Positions 25,801-38,869 of a DNA stretch of 64,000 nucleotides are shown here, piece after piece. The stretch is from Moringa oleifera (lineage: Eukaryota > Streptophyta > Magnoliopsida > Brassicales > Moringaceae): the NCBI GenBank assembly GCA_021397835.1, contig JAJFZO010000344.1:8060001-8124000 (forward strand). The letters run 5' to 3'. Under the pieces are notes generated by a model that did no database searches, was not told where the DNA came from, and saw only the letters and a list, made by a program, of their open reading frames with translations. Numbering within the stretch: the stretch's first letter is position 1; each line of letters opens with the position of its first letter. A program made the translations under genes and the position numbers.

Positions 25801-28378
25801 AAGGAGCAGGTATGTTTTCTTGATTTCGCATCTAAAAAGTTTGTATGTTCAGTTGAAAAGGTGGAAATTCATGATGTTTGTTGCTCATCTAATTCCAGAA
25901 AGGCAAAAAGCGTAGGACAAGCAGAAATTACAGTCCTGGAGAGGCATCTGATACACCAGCCAAGGTTTGTTTTTTTGACAATATTAATGACATTTTTCCG
26001 CCAATTAAGAAATAAAACATTGTCCTAACAATTTAGATTTGAGAATGTCTAATTTTCAGGTTTACTCTTAACATGCAGTTATTGATTGAAGCCATAAATT
26101 GTTTTTAGTTTAATGTGTACATATGCAATGATATGGACAATCATGATCCTTGCCTACCAGACTTACAATGCCTTTTTGATGTTTAAGCTTCTAATATTTT
26201 TGGAAAGCATGTTCCTTAAATTTTCTCTTGTTTCCCTCTTATGGTGCAGTTCTTCTCCTTCCTTCATCCGTGTGCTCTGTTTTATGCATGTTTAGCCTGT
26301 GGAGGGTCTAAGTCTAGCCATTAATTAATGGTAAAAACGTCTCTGCTTAAAGCATAAATTAGTTTGGCCGGGGAAGAAAGAATTCACCGTGTATATGGTG
26401 TCTTTATTTGGCCTTTGTTTTATTATGTTGGTGTCTCTGCCATGCTATTTTCAGAGGTAAAATATTGAAGGCAATTGAATTCGGATTATTATCCTCTTTG
26501 ATGGATTGTCTTTTTCTCTTTTTCTTGGACTTGAACTACTGTTGCCTTGCCTATTGTCAAGCAGTTTCTGTAACAACTGTCAGCTGGATTTTTTGTTTAT
26601 TTATTTATTTTTTTTTGTGAACTCCATGGTCATTAAGAAACGTAACATTAAGACCACAACAAATTTGGTGCCTTATTTTCTGTGATGGATTCACTCTTGT
26701 GTTCATATCTGTTCATGGGAGATTCAGTTAACCTGTGAGTGCTAATAAAATTTGGGTGTGCATTTATGGGGAGCACATAAGGAGAGTTGTTTGAATCAAT
26801 CTATGGCTTATTGAGATTGCTTATTATCAAATGTGCATTTGTTGTCTGGTGTGTTTATGTGACATTATGCTAGAGTGGAGTGTCAACTTGATGACTTAGA
26901 TTATTGTATATGTTTTTTAGATTTCACAGAGGCATTTTTACATTATAGTGTTATTGCCCTAGGAAAAGAGCATATTCATTTCATTGTTTCTAAAATTTTA
27001 ATTCAGTTCAAGTGTCTTGTAATGATTCTTGAGGATTATCTGTCTCAAGAAGAAATCATATCCTGGAGGGATCTAAGTTGTATGTTTTCCACTGTTCATA
27101 GCATAATGACCACCTATCTATTTGATCTTTCTCCTTTTTGAATTGTTTCTCTTTCCATATTTGCTATTTCTCCTTTGTATGGACATGCTTTTGGTGGTTG
27201 GACGTTGTTTGATGCTCGTTTCTGTTTATCTGCCATAGAAACAAAAACAAACAACTCAAGCTGGAGAGAAGCAGAAGCAGTTGTCTGAAGCTGAAGAAGA
27301 AGATAAGGATGATGATAAAGTTGAATCTGCAGATGCTATTGATTCTCATGAAGATGATGACAATGATTCAGTGCAAAAAGAGGAGAGTGATCATGATGAG
27401 AGTAAATCAGAGGAAGAAGATGAGCCAAAAGAGCAGAAGTCAAGTAAAAGAAGTTCATCAAAAAAGGTTGTAAGAGAGAGTTCAGGGGCTAAAAGCAAGG
27501 ACAAGCCTACACCTGCCAAGAAAGCTACCCCAGCAAAATCTGTGAAAAGTCCTGCAAAATCTATCAAAAAAGCTTCAGGTTCAACATCAAAACGCAGTGC
27601 TGATGATGCTGATGAAAATTCTGCTTCGGTCTCTAAATCCAAGGCATCTACAATGAAAAGGCAGAAGGTTGAGAAGGAGAGCGATAAGCACCAATCTGTT
27701 TCCAAGAGAGAGAGAGATGCAGGCAAAAACCTGTCAAACAAATTACGGTCTAACACTCCTGCTAAGGATCAAGGTGCCTCCTATTTGCTTTGGAGATCTT
27801 TATAAATCGGTTTTGGTGTTTCATATTGTGTAGTTTTTGTTTGTGAACTTTCATATTAATGAAAGTCAATCAGTCATGGCTATAACTTTATGTTGAGCAG
27901 GTAAAGGCAAAACTAGCAAGAAGGTTAAATCCGAACCCAGCCGAGAGGAGATGCATGCAGTAGTTGTTGGTATTCTGAAAGAAGTGGACTTCAATACTGT
28001 AAGTAGTGTCTGTTGGCAAAAATTGGAATTGAATCTTTGAAGTTGCACTTGTTATATCAATCTTAAAATATCTATATTGTTGAATACAGGCCACGCTTTC
28101 TGATATTCTGCGGCAGCTTGGTATGCCTTGACTTTATCTATTGCTGAAATCTATTAATTTCTTCAACATTTAACACAACTAATTATATGCATGTTCTCCT
28201 ATTAGGTGCCCACTTTGGTTTGGATCTAATGCATAGAAAAGCAGAGGTAAAGGATATTATTACTGATGTGATAAATAACATGAGTGATGAGGAAGATGAA
28301 GAGGAAGCTGAGGAGAATGCTGAGATGGGTGCTGAAGGAGACAAAGATGAAGATGAAGATGGGGATGATGATGATTAG
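22845..28378 (+). CDS. DEK: DEK domain-containing chromatin-associated protein, 11 exons
   Basis: Plant DEK proteins bind nucleosomes and DNA and influence chromatin accessibility and transcription. Exons: 22845-23267, 23365-23398, 25021-25100, 25262-25321, 25531-25644, 25729-25809, 25899-25964, 27239-27773, 27901-27998, 28090-28120 and 28206-28378, giving 564 residues. The N-terminal 130 residues are almost all glutamate and lysine and end in a basic GKRGRRKK segment. The conserved core runs from about 145 to 264 (HGTQLRDIP, LHSILFGKKAKAHNLKRNIGQFSGFVW, MDFCDVLNIPI). A lysine/serine/aspartate-rich linker contains repeated P-A-K motifs. The DEK C-terminal helical domain lies at about 478-533 (EEMHAVVVGILKEVDFNTAT ... 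IITDVIN), followed by a run of acidic residues. Exon 5 follows tandem CAG acceptors, so one glutamine may be optional. The start at 22845 is the first ATG in the frame; the longer open frame begins without an upstream ATG. Confidence 0.92.
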
Positions 28379-29640
28379 ATGATTCGAGCAGATGAGGTTC
28401 TTAATAGATCCTGTTGCACCTGTGAGCTCTGTGGTGTGTTCACCTGCAATCATTCCCTAAAAGGATTTTCTCAGCAAATAAAATGAATGAGTGCTGCCGA
28501 TTGGATCTCGTAAAGTCCCACGGGAAAGCAATTAACTAGGTTTGTTTGTACAATATGCATTAGCACTGTCTTAGTACAAATCTTTAGTGCTGACCTGGTA
28601 TTTAAATTTTTAGTTTTTTAGTTTTCTCCTTTGTGGAGCTTCTAACCCATTCTCCTTGTCTTGCTTTATCTTCCTTTCTTTTTTTCTTTTTTCTTTTTTT
28701 TTTTAACATTTCAACTTATTTGGAACTACCATGGATTGGAAGGAAAGATGCTGTCAAAACTTACTGGTTTGCTGCCTATTAATCTTGAGTTATATGCAAA
28801 AGCATTTGTGGTATATTCACTATGCAAATCAGACATCTTACTGTTTGTGAATCTATTGGGTCTTTAGCCCGGCCAAAGACATGAGCATGCTCATGGGTGT
28901 GCCTACTCTGGACAGGGAAACAAGTTTGTTGAAGACATCTCACAACAGGTTGCTTTTATTTTAGAAGGGCATTACTGCTAATTGAAACAAACTTGTTCAA
29001 CCAAAGAAGAAATTTTCTCTAGTTTTGAATTCTCTGCTACTAAAAGTTTGATCGACAAGTTTCAACAAACAGGGTGTAAATGCCTATTTAAAATCTGCTT
29101 TCGTGTTTGACATGAGCGATTGTTGCCCAGGTTCAAATTTTCTTTTCTTGCTGAAGTCAAGGAATCAAAAAGGGCAGCTTACACTGGCGCTCCTTTAGGC
29201 TATTGCTTGTACAGGCTTATCAAGAGTGCAATAAGCTAACTTGAAAATGGATGCAAGCAAGCATCTTGGATTCATACACATGGGACTGGGTTGTACCTAC
29301 AACTATTATTTGCTACATATAACTGGCTAAGATTCAATCATCTTTTAATTAAGGACTAAAGATGATCAAGTAACCAAATTCTGGACGCCAACCCAACCAA
29401 CCCATACAGAGAGTCTCCTCTCTCACACGACTCACCCTGGCTGGTAATGTGTTGGTTCTTCTACCAGTAGCCTACCCAACCCAATAAATCTGACCCTTTT
29501 CACACAACATCCAGAAATTGGACAATCTCCGATTGCAATGCATCAATCAAGAAAGCTTTTCCCCTCTCTCACCCCCTGTCCCTACCATGTAACTTTCTTG
29601 TTAACCCAAGCAAATGATCTTCAAGTTTGTCCCTCATCTC
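28379..29640. other. Spacer between DEK and the acyltransferase gene
   Basis: Contains the DEK 3' untranslated region and the acyltransferase promoter. No coding signal. A T-rich tract lies near 28676. Confidence 0.5.
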
Positions 29641-29644
29641 TTCC

Positions 29645-29658
29645 TATATATATATATT
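29645..29658 (+). promoter_or_regulatory. TATA box of the acyltransferase gene
   Basis: A run of TATATATATATA lies 220 bases before the ATG at 29877, followed by a C/T-rich leader. The leader may contain a small intron (a GT follows CACAG near 29729 and an AG precedes GTTGTTTTC near 29861), which is inference. Confidence 0.5.
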
Positions 29659-29876
29659 CTCTGCTCCATTGTCAATCAAACAGCTCCTACTGCTACTCTT
29701 GCTCCATTGTTTAACTTTCCAGTTTTCACAGGTATTTTGGTTGGACTCTGTCTCACTTGTAGTTTACTTGTTCAATGCAAATCAATTCTCCTCTCTATGC
29801 TGCTTATTTTCTTGAGATGTTACTTTTTTTTCAGTTGTGATCAGGCTTTTTGCTTTCTGAAGGTTGTTTTCTTCTC

Positions 29877-31679
29877 ATGGCGGACATTGGTGGTGAAGCC
29901 TTTGAGTTCACTGTCGAGCGGGGAGAACCAACTCTGGTTCCTCCTGCTCAGGAGACACAGAAGGGCCTGTACTTCCTGTCTAACCTTGACCAGAACATTG
30001 CAGTCACAGTTCGTACTTTCTACTACTTTAAGTCGGAATCAAGAGGAATCGAGGATGCTGCTAATGTCATCAAGACTGCCCTGGCCAAGGTTCTTGTTCA
30101 TTACTACCCAACTGCTGGAAGGCTAACAATTAGCTCGGAAGGGAAGCTGATAGTGGACTGCACTGGGGAGGGAGCTGTTTTTGTTGAGGCTGAAGCAAAT
30201 TGTGCCATAGAAAAGATAGGGGACATGACAAAGCCTGATCCTGTTTCTCTTGGAAAGCTGATTTACGATATCCCTGGTGCACGGAACATACTTCAGATAC
30301 CTCCTCTGGTGGCCCAGGTTTAATGCTCCTCCTAACTATTTTTCACTTCTCCGTCGTAATCTTACAATTCACTTTGCCCCTTAAGGCAGTTTTTTAGTAT
30401 AAAGTCTTGAAGTAAATAATTTCTCACTGATTAGTAGTTCATATTAATTTATCATAATCATTTATCTGGTCTCACATGATGTGTTAAAGCATCTGAGCAA
30501 AGTGAAAAAATAATAGTCTTTAAAAAAAAAAAGATTAACCGTTAGCTTTACAATGCATTTGATTTCTCATACATGTCTTCTACTCAAGAATCCAAAAGGA
30601 TTTGTCAGTTGTAACCTAGACTAAATTTCAGCTTTGTGATTGAAGTTCCCATAGCAAACTTTTCCAGTTCTAAAGATTGTTCTGTTTTCAGCATAGTTTA
30701 TATAAATTAACAAAAAAATTTAACAGAAAAATGAAAGGAACCGTCAGTTCTATTGCTCAAAATTGTTTTTGAGGATAACTTCTGGTTCTCATGTATGTAT
30801 ATGTATATATCTTCTTTTCAGCTGACTAAATTCAAGTGTGGAGGATTTGTTCTGGGACTCTGTATGAGCCACAATTTATTTGATGGAATAGCTGCTATGG
30901 AGTTTTTGAACTCCTGGGCTGAGACAGCCCGAGGCCTGCCTCTCAGTGTCCCCCCCTCCCTAGATAGAAGCCCACTCAGAGCCAGAAACCCCCCTAAGAT
31001 AGAGTTTCTGCACCATGAATTTTCTGAGATTGAAGACGTATCAAACACCAGCAAGCTTTATGAAGAAGAAATGCTTTATAGGTCCTTCTGTTTTGACCCA
31101 GAGAAGCTTGAGCTACTCAAGAGAAGAGCCACAGAAGATGGAGTTTTAGCTAAATGCACTACATTTCAAGCCCTCTCAGGCTTTCTCTGGAGAGCTCGAT
31201 GCCAGGCACTAAGAATGCAGCCGGATCAGCAGATAAAGCTTCTCTTTGCTGCTGATGGACGGACAAGATTCGTCCCACCATTGCCTCAAGGGTACTCCGG
31301 CAATGGGATAGTCTTCACGTATTCACTCAGTACTGCAGGCGAGCTCATGGAGAAGCCTCTTTCCTTTGCAGCAGGACTGGTTCAGCAGGCCGTGGACATG
31401 GTTACAGACAGTTTCATGAGATCAGCTATAGACTATTTTGAAGCAACAAGAGCAAGGCCTTCACTGGCTGCAACTCTGCTGATCACTGCTTGGTCTAGGC
31501 TATCTTTCCATACTAAAGATTTCGGATGGGGCGAACCAATTTTTTCAGGACCTGTGGCTTTGCCTGAGAAGGAAGTAATTCTCTTCCTGCCTCATGGGAA
31601 CGACAGGAAGAGCATAAACGTTCTTCTGGGTTTGCCGGTTTCTGCCATGAATATCTTCGAAGAGCTAATGCTGATTTGA
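29877..31679 (+). CDS. BAHD hydroxycinnamoyltransferase, omega-hydroxyacid/fatty alcohol feruloyl/caffeoyl transferase clade
   Basis: BAHD enzymes transfer an acyl group from acyl-CoA in the cytosol. This clade (ASFT/HHT1 and FACT in Arabidopsis) moves feruloyl or caffeoyl units onto omega-hydroxy fatty acids or fatty alcohols for suberin, cutin and root waxes. Two exons, 29877-30317 and 30822-31679, give 432 residues, the family size. Seen: the N-terminal signature [20 protein letters not shown], the catalytic HxxxD as H-N-L-F-D at 164-168 within [16 protein letters not shown], and the structural DFGWG at 380-384. [17 protein letters not shown] and [16 protein letters not shown] match my memory of this clade closely. 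The single intron after VAQ sits just before the catalytic motif. Map position next to DEK and GSA favours the FACT (At5g63560) orthologue, but acceptor specificity (alcohol versus hydroxyacid) cannot be told from the sequence. Confidence 0.92.
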
Positions 31680-31974
31680 AAAGCAGAAGATTCCTTAAAA
31701 CCATAAAATATATTCCTGAAGTATCGTTTGGAAGCTAATTGTCATTTGTTGTGCCTTATCTGTTATTGTGGAAGCGCAAAACAGCTCTCCTTATGTTTTC
31801 ATATCAGTAAATGTAAGTTCATCAACAGCACAGTAAGGCGAACCCTCTGGTTCCTAATATCTGAATTTTGCTTTCTTGCATGGAAATTAAGTGTGGATAG
31901 TTACAGTTTCTGTATTTGCATGAACCCAAATGAAAGAAACAAAGACAAAAGCAGAAAAACCGAACCATTTACAA

Positions 31975-32529
31975 TCAAAACCGATTCAACTTGAGCATTC
32001 CTTGTGGGCTAAGAAGCTTATACGAACCGTAACCCTCGTTACTGGCGGAAGTTCTTCCACGAGCCGGGCTGCAAAGTATCAACGGACTGCAGCCCATAGC
32101 TAAGCCACGAAGAGTGCTGATCTCAAGGCCGGAGTCCATCTCCGCCAACACTTTACAGAACAAATCGACATCACAAGGAAGGAGAATGGGGCCTTCACTG
32201 TTGTATCCGTACTCCATCTCTGCATCCTCAAGCAACATTCTGAACAAGGGATGGTTGGCGAACTCCGTCTTCACCACGAATCGTTGCCTTTGCGGTCCGA
32301 CGTAGACCGAGAAGCAACCGTCCGGTGCTACCTGCGGCTTCTTCTTTCGCCGGTCTTGGGGTTCTTTCGGCGACGGTGGTGTTGTGGTGCAGTGCCACGA
32401 CTTGCTCTTCAGCATCATTTTGCTCATAACCCTCCCCACAGACTTCTTGCTCGCACACCCGAGTGATCGGCATCTCTCCCACGTCCTCGCCAACGGATTC
32501 TCCCTCCATTTGTTCATGGCATGATCCAT
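31975..32529 (-). CDS. SAUR-family auxin-responsive protein, intronless
   Basis: SAUR proteins are short-lived early auxin-response products; several promote cell expansion by inhibiting PP2C.D phosphatases and so activating plasma-membrane H+-ATPase. The single exon encodes 184 residues. The SAUR core lies at about 68-132 (APDGCFSVYVGPQRQRFVV, NHPLFRMLLEDAEMEYGY, GPILLPCDVDLF). It is preceded by an unusually long basic N-terminal arm of about 67 residues and followed by a 50-residue tail, so it belongs to the longer SAUR type. The start is the ATG at 32529; the frame extends two codons upstream only through a GTG. It is tail-to-tail with the acyltransferase, whose stop lies 295 bases away. 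By map position it may correspond to At5g50760, from memory only. Confidence 0.88.
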   Translation of the reverse strand: MDHAMNKWRENPLARTWERCRSLGCASKKSVGRVMSKMMLKSKSWHCTTTPPSPKEPQDRRKKKPQVAPDGCFSVYVGPQRQRFVVKTEFANHPLFRMLLEDAEMEYGYNSEGPILLPCDVDLFCKVLAEMDSGLEISTLRGLAMGCSPLILCSPARGRTSASNEGYGSYKLLSPQGMLKLNRF

Positions 32530-32789
32530 ATTCACCAGAGCAAGAAGATGAAATTGACTTCTCTCTCTTGGTCGTCGTCTCTCCTCTCTACGAAATAACT
32601 TGAAGAGCGTGCGCAGAATATAAAAGCTTAATCGATCATGGAGAGTTGAGCTCCGGAGAGAAGAAGATCAAATCCATCAAGAAGTACGGCTCAAGAATCT
32701 AAGCGAACAAAGGGACCAAGAAGATCTGATCAGAGGAGATTCATGTGTGGGAAAGAGTTTCTTGACTGGGAGATCTTGTGCGAAGAAGC

Positions 32790-32798
32790 TTATATAAG
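32790..32798 (-). promoter_or_regulatory. TATA box of the SAUR gene
   Basis: TTATATAAG (nearly palindromic) lies about 260 bases upstream of the SAUR ATG. It implies a leader of some 230 bases. No TGTCTC auxin element was seen in the first few hundred bases upstream. Confidence 0.5.
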
Positions 32799-34295
32799 GC
32801 CATGGCCATGTGCAGAGAGTTGACAAGATAGTGCATTTGTGTAGGCAGACAAGGGCTGCTGAATGTTGAATACCGAAATTGTTTAAAAAGGACAGTCACA
32901 TAGAATGACAGGAGAGGAGAGGGGGCCACTTGTCGTCATCCCCTGCCTTGTGGGCCACTTAAGATAAATCCAAATTAAGAATAAATGTCATATTTTATAT
33001 GCTATGAGTAAATGTTAAGTTACCATTATGAAAATAACTTAAAACTCAACCAAAGAAAGAGCAAATTACCCAAAAAAGAAATTTTAATTAAATACTTTTA
33101 CTTCTTAAATAAATAAATTTAATTTTTTAAAAATTAAAAAAAATAATAATTCAATTAAATATTAACAAAACATATATATGATTGGTGCCTTTCATTTTTG
33201 CTAAAAGCACCACTAGAAGACTTTGTAAGTGAACTGCCTTTAGTCTTCCAAGTCTCTGCAATTATTTGTATTTTTTTTTTGAATTTTTTTTTAAATTATT
33301 ATTTATGTAACTATTATAACGAACGCGGTCGTTATGGTGACAATCTCTTATATATATAAATCTAGAACAATATTAATCTATATTATCTTAAACTCAATGT
33401 CATCTGTATACTCATATGTACACAAGTACACGTATGTATGTCGATTTAATAAAATCGAAAAGTAAATTTTTTTATTGTTTATTTTTGATATTAATATTGT
33501 AAAAATTATTGAGATATTTATTTAATTATTTATTAAAAAGAAGAACACAATCTCTTAATATAAAAAGTTCCTCCATATTTACAGTATGTAATAATATATT
33601 TTATAATAAAGATAATATTAAGATTTTTCCCAGACATATGCCTCATCTTCAATTAATTTTATACGCTAACTTAATTTAATAGAATTATAAATTTAAATGT
33701 ATCTTTCTTTCGTGATTTATTTTTAAAATATGTTTTTTAATAAAACAAAATGATATGATTATTTCAATAAAATAAAACATACCATTAAGACTAAAATAAT
33801 TAATACGAGAGAATGCATATGATAACGAACAAAATAACCTACAGAGAAAAATAAAAACGGGAAAAGGTCAAAATATAGGGTTGATATCTCCCATTATTTC
33901 AACCCTATCTTAGAAAACACCTTCCCTGCTTAGTAACTCCCTGCAGAGAAAAATTTAAAGTCTATTAAAGAATAATAAAACATCTCTATCTCATATTGGT
34001 CTCCACAGAAAGCAACCCTAATGCGATATAATATGTCACTTATTGACATTGGCTGTGCAAGAAGATTACGTTGGCAAGCCAATTAAGCAGCTTGCGATAA
34101 TCATCGTCACATATCATGTGCAATGTTACCGGCGACAATGCGCCTAACAAAATGTTACCATCAAGCATGCTGTTTTCGACTGACTAATTCATATTTGGAC
34201 TAATTGAGACGGTTTGATCTTACAGTTTCCTCTCTCTCTTTTTTTCTATGTTCTTTAAGACTTTATGTCTTTGTCTACTTTAGGGTTTTTCGTTT
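32799..34295. other. AT-rich spacer upstream of SAUR
   Basis: No gene or element recognised. Sequence becomes very AT-rich beyond 32,980. Confidence 0.45.
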
Positions 34296-35510
34296 TTTTT
34301 CTACAGGGATATGATCATGGAAGACTGAAGACTCGACGGTCAAGTTGGTTAATAAGTTAATCACTTCTAGAAGGGTTGCCACCGTTTGCCTATATTAGCT
34401 GTATCGTCATCTTCTTTCAATTTCTTTACTGCATACCTTAATTATTAATTTGTTAAAGGTTTACCTGAAAATTGGTCTAAGTGAGAGCAGTTGTCCGTGG
34501 AATAAAGAAATAAATGAAGGTCCAAATGAGTGCTATAATTAGTAGATTTGGGGACTAAGTAAAAGCAATAATGAAAAAGTTTTGAGTCATGTGGTTTTGG
34601 TGATCGGCCGTTTTCCATGACCAAAATGCAAAGACACCATGTTAACAGGGGAACCATTCATCTCACCTATGGCATGCCACCAAACCTCTAAAATTTTACT
34701 TTAATTGATCAAGATTACATATAAATTTTAAATTTTTATTTTTTATAAATATATTTTTAAATTATAAAAATATAATTCAAATGCAAACGAATAATATCAA
34801 AGCAGTCTAATATTTATTTTTTAGATGTGTATTTTTATTTATCTTGTGCATTATATAATTAATAAGACAACGTGCATAAAACCAAGCGAGAAATATGCAT
34901 TATCTTTGATATATATACCCATCATGCATTAATCAAACACATGGGCTTGTTTTATTATTTTCTAAGTTTAGGTAACATTAACTTACCACCGTATTAAAAA
35001 AATAGGAAATGGTACATATAATATTCACAATTATTTTGTTTGAAATAACGACTAAATTTATAAAATTAGTTACCTGGAAAGTCCATATAATATTAATAAA
35101 TTCATCATCTATAATTTAATGTGGTTCCAACGCCTTTAATGTTGCCCACACAAAAGATAAATATATAGAAGAAGATAAAAATTATGGGGTCGACATAAAT
35201 GCAAGATATAATTTTTGTATGTTTTGCAAAATCTTGGACCGACAAATTAGAGTTCATCACTCTACCGGGTTACAGTTCTCTGAAATCAATGACACAATAA
35301 TGTGTGTCAAGTTGTATAAATCTGCCATGATGGGTTAACTATTAATTAACTGTTAATTAACTACAAATTTGTCACATAAATTGAATCCTTTCAATTATGT
35401 CTCTTATGTGGGATTTTTTTTTTTTGATGCATCGGGCCAAATGTCATTGGTAAGTTAGCTCTCGCAGGCTTTTTTAAAGTTTGATATAAAATATATTTGA
35501 TAGCCAATTA
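34296..35510 (+). repeat. Diverged direct duplication, copy 1
   Basis: Shares three matched blocks in the same order with 35,940-38,410: the CAGGGATATGATCA block at about 34,304-34,640, the CACATGGGCTTGTTTTATTA block at about 34,925-35,000, and the GTATGTTTTGCAAAATCTTG block at about 35,098-35,250, with weaker similarity to 35,510. It has no open frame of note. It looks like a non-coding tandem duplication or two copies of an unrecognised repeat. Confidence 0.7.
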
Positions 35511-35939
35511 GAATGATATATGTAATTAAATAATTAAAATGTTCCAATTTATTATTGGATTCACTGCCTTACTCAGATGGAACTTTTGATTTCAAACTTT
35601 TAGTTAAAAAGATGACAACAGATAAGATAACGGTCAAGTTAGAGTTTTTGAAACTTAAAATTTTATCAAAACACACGTAAATTAATTTTATTATTCAAAT
35701 TTGATTATTAATATACCATATATCATTAAAATTTGATAAAATTAATTTATTATATTTACATAATGATGAATGAGTTCTTATAAAATAATGAGTATTTCAT
35801 TCGTAATAACTGAATTTTATATTAATTGAAAAAAATTATAAAATCTTAAAATATCAATTAATTAAATTAAAAATTTTATATATTAATATAATTTTAAAAA
35901 TATTAAAAAATAATATTGAATTTATCTTCTGCTTCAGGT

Positions 35940-38410
35940 TTTCAACAGGGATATGATCACGGAAGACCAAAGAGTCAACGGTGGAGTTGGTTAAGTTGAC
36001 GCTGCATCTAGAAAGCTGGTCAACGGCAGCTAAATTAGCTTTGTCTTCCGCTATCTACTCATGGTTTTTTCTCAGTTAGTCTACCTGAGAGCGCTCGTTT
36101 GTCAAATCAAAGGAAAAAAAAAGAAAAAAAGTCCAAATAAGGGGTACTGGCATGTAAGTAGGGACTCAGTTTGAAGCAATAAAATGTCAGGCCGTCATGT
36201 GTGACCAAAAGGCAAAGACAGGAGAAGGATTAATCTTTTTAATTATATGATATATCTTACTTAATTTAAAAAATTATTAATCGAGTTAGATTAAAGTTTT
36301 CTTATGCTTTATAAATATATTATGTTTTAGAGTAAACATATAAATTTTTTTTGAATTAAAACTATTTCTTGATTTAAACTAATTTGATGTGTGGATTGGA
36401 TCAATTATATAGTTATTTTTAATAGAATAAAATTAGATTTATAATTAAAAATTATAAAAAAATTATAAAAAATTAAAATATTTTAAAAATTATTTAAATG
36501 CTTTTTATTTTTCTGAATTTAAATTTAAAAATATTTTTTTGATAAAGATAATTTGAATTTTTATTTGTATTCATAAAAAATTAAATCAAAATTTTTTGTA
36601 CAAGATTTTTAATTTGAATATATAAACTTTTAAATTTTTTAATAAAATTTAAATTAAATCAAATTTACAATTGATCAAATTGATACTTTAATAGAAAAAT
36701 AAAAATCGATACAATTTATTTTTTTAAAAATATTCACCTTGTATTTTAAAATTATGAAAGGAAATTATAAATAATAAATTAAAAATAACTTAAAATAAAC
36801 TAAACAATATTTATAAGATAAAATGATCAAAATAACATAACATAACTAATAAAAAAGTATAATAATATAACTAAATTTAAACTGAACTTGATCATTAATC
36901 AAAAGCTTATGATAGATAAACCCAATTAAAGAAATTTGAACTATAGAGAGCGTAACCTCCTAGACCTATTCATACTTTAAAAGTAACCAAAATTTGAAAG
37001 GTTAAATGGTGCTAACAAAATTGAAGTGGCAAGTGATTAAGTATCAACAAAAAAAATATATGTTAAAGTGTAAGCAAGACAACATGATGATTAACGAAAT
37101 CTTATGATATTAGAATGCTGGAGAGACAGAATTATATTAAAAGATTTGAAAATCAACAATTTTGTTTAGAGTAAAAAATAAATTGATATCCCACTTATCA
37201 AAATTTAGTAAAATCGCATCAGACTAAAATAATCAATATATCCTTCAACTTAATTATAAAAGAGATCAAGATATATCTCATTTAATTTATTTTATTCACA
37301 GTTAAACTCTGCATAATTCTTTACTAATTTGAATTTCGTAAAATATCACAATTTCATCACAATGATCTCTTGATTATTGTCTTTTTTTTTTTTTTACAAA
37401 TTTTTATCTTTTTAAAAATTACTTAAAGTTATTCATTTTTATGTATTTCAATTCTATCACTTATTGTATTACGATAATATTATATAATATTTATTTTTAT
37501 AAAATAAAATTTACGTGATTTTATTTTTCTTTATTTAGTGTATGTTTTATAGAATCCAACAACCCATGAAATGAAAGTCCACATGATTCAGCATGCTTAA
37601 AAGCATTAGTCTGGTTTGCTTGGTCCTCCCATTAATGGATAATACTATCACCATGTAAAGACAATTTCAAATGCGACAAACACGCAATATCTTTAATACA
37701 CATTAATCAAACACATGGGCTTGTTTTATTATTTTCTAAGTTTAGAGAACATCAACTTATCACCACATAAAAAGAGCAGTAAAGAGTATCTCTTTACTAT
37801 CAATTATTTTAATTTTGTCCCATAATATTGGCGAAACAAATCCCAATCACTTGGAATCTTAGACTTTCTTCATAAATAAATCAGGTAGGTTCACTCTCAG
37901 CCATGGATTCTAACCCTAAATAAAAACGTGTTAAAAACAAATATAATTTTATATTACAAAGTCCATATGGTACAAATAAATTCATCATCTATAGTTTAAT
38001 GTGATTCCCATGAATTTAATGTTGCCTACACAAAATATATATATATATAAGAAGAGAAATGTCTGGCTGACACATAAGAGCATGATACAATTTTTGTATG
38101 TTTTGCAAAATCTTGGACCGGCAAATTAGACAATGAAACGTGATTAAGAGGTTACAAGTGTCTCGATCTAACGACAAAACAATAATGTGCATGTATCAAG
38201 TCATGTAAGACTGCGTTAACGAATCAATCATTAACTTGAAAAATATCTATAAATTCACGTGCAATTGAATCCTTTTAATTTCACTTATAGAGATTTTTTT
38301 CTTTTAATGATTCATCGATCAAAATGTCGATAAAAACTTAGCCTATTAACCAGGCTTTTTAAAGTTTGATTTAAGATATATTTAATTATCGATTAAAATA
38401 AAATATGTGA
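35940..38410 (+). repeat. Diverged direct duplication, copy 2, with about 1.2 kb extra
   Basis: Second copy of the 34,296-35,510 unit. The first block aligns at an offset of about 1,640 bases and the later blocks at about 2,775-2,880. Roughly 1.2 kb of extremely AT-rich sequence between about 36,230 and 37,670 is therefore present only here. That extra part shows no terminal repeats or coding capacity that I can see. Confidence 0.65.
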
Positions 38411-38869
38411 TATAAACTTTACTATATTATTTGACTCGTGATTTGATTTTAAATTTCAAGTAAGGATGATAAAAGATAAGGTATTCTTAAAGATTTTTAT
38501 ATCTGAATTTTATTGTAGTACAGATATTTGAACAAGTTTTAAATTAGTTTAATAAATTTATTTTTTATTTGGATTGACTCTAAATTTGATTAGGGTTAAT
38601 ATTTATACACTATTTCAACTTCTTTATTAATTTTATATAAATAAATATAATTTTATAAGTTTTAATCAATTAATGAGTACCATATTCGTTAAATAAATTA
38701 AAAAATGTAGAAAACAGATATCTATTTATGATAATTACATTTTAATATAAATTAATAAACATTAATAAAAATTAAAAATTGTAATAAACAAAATCATAGA
38801 ATTAAACTAATCATTTTTAAAAAAAAAAAATTAACATATTGATATAATCTCATATACATAAATATTTTT

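Noticed and set aside
29114..29150. GTTCAAAT resembling a tRNA T-loop
   Set aside because: No matching acceptor stem, D-loop or anticodon arm around it; no tRNA found anywhere in the window.
34445..34657. 70-residue minus-strand open frame inside duplication copy 1
   Set aside because: The matching part of copy 2 does not keep the frame, so it is unlikely to be coding.
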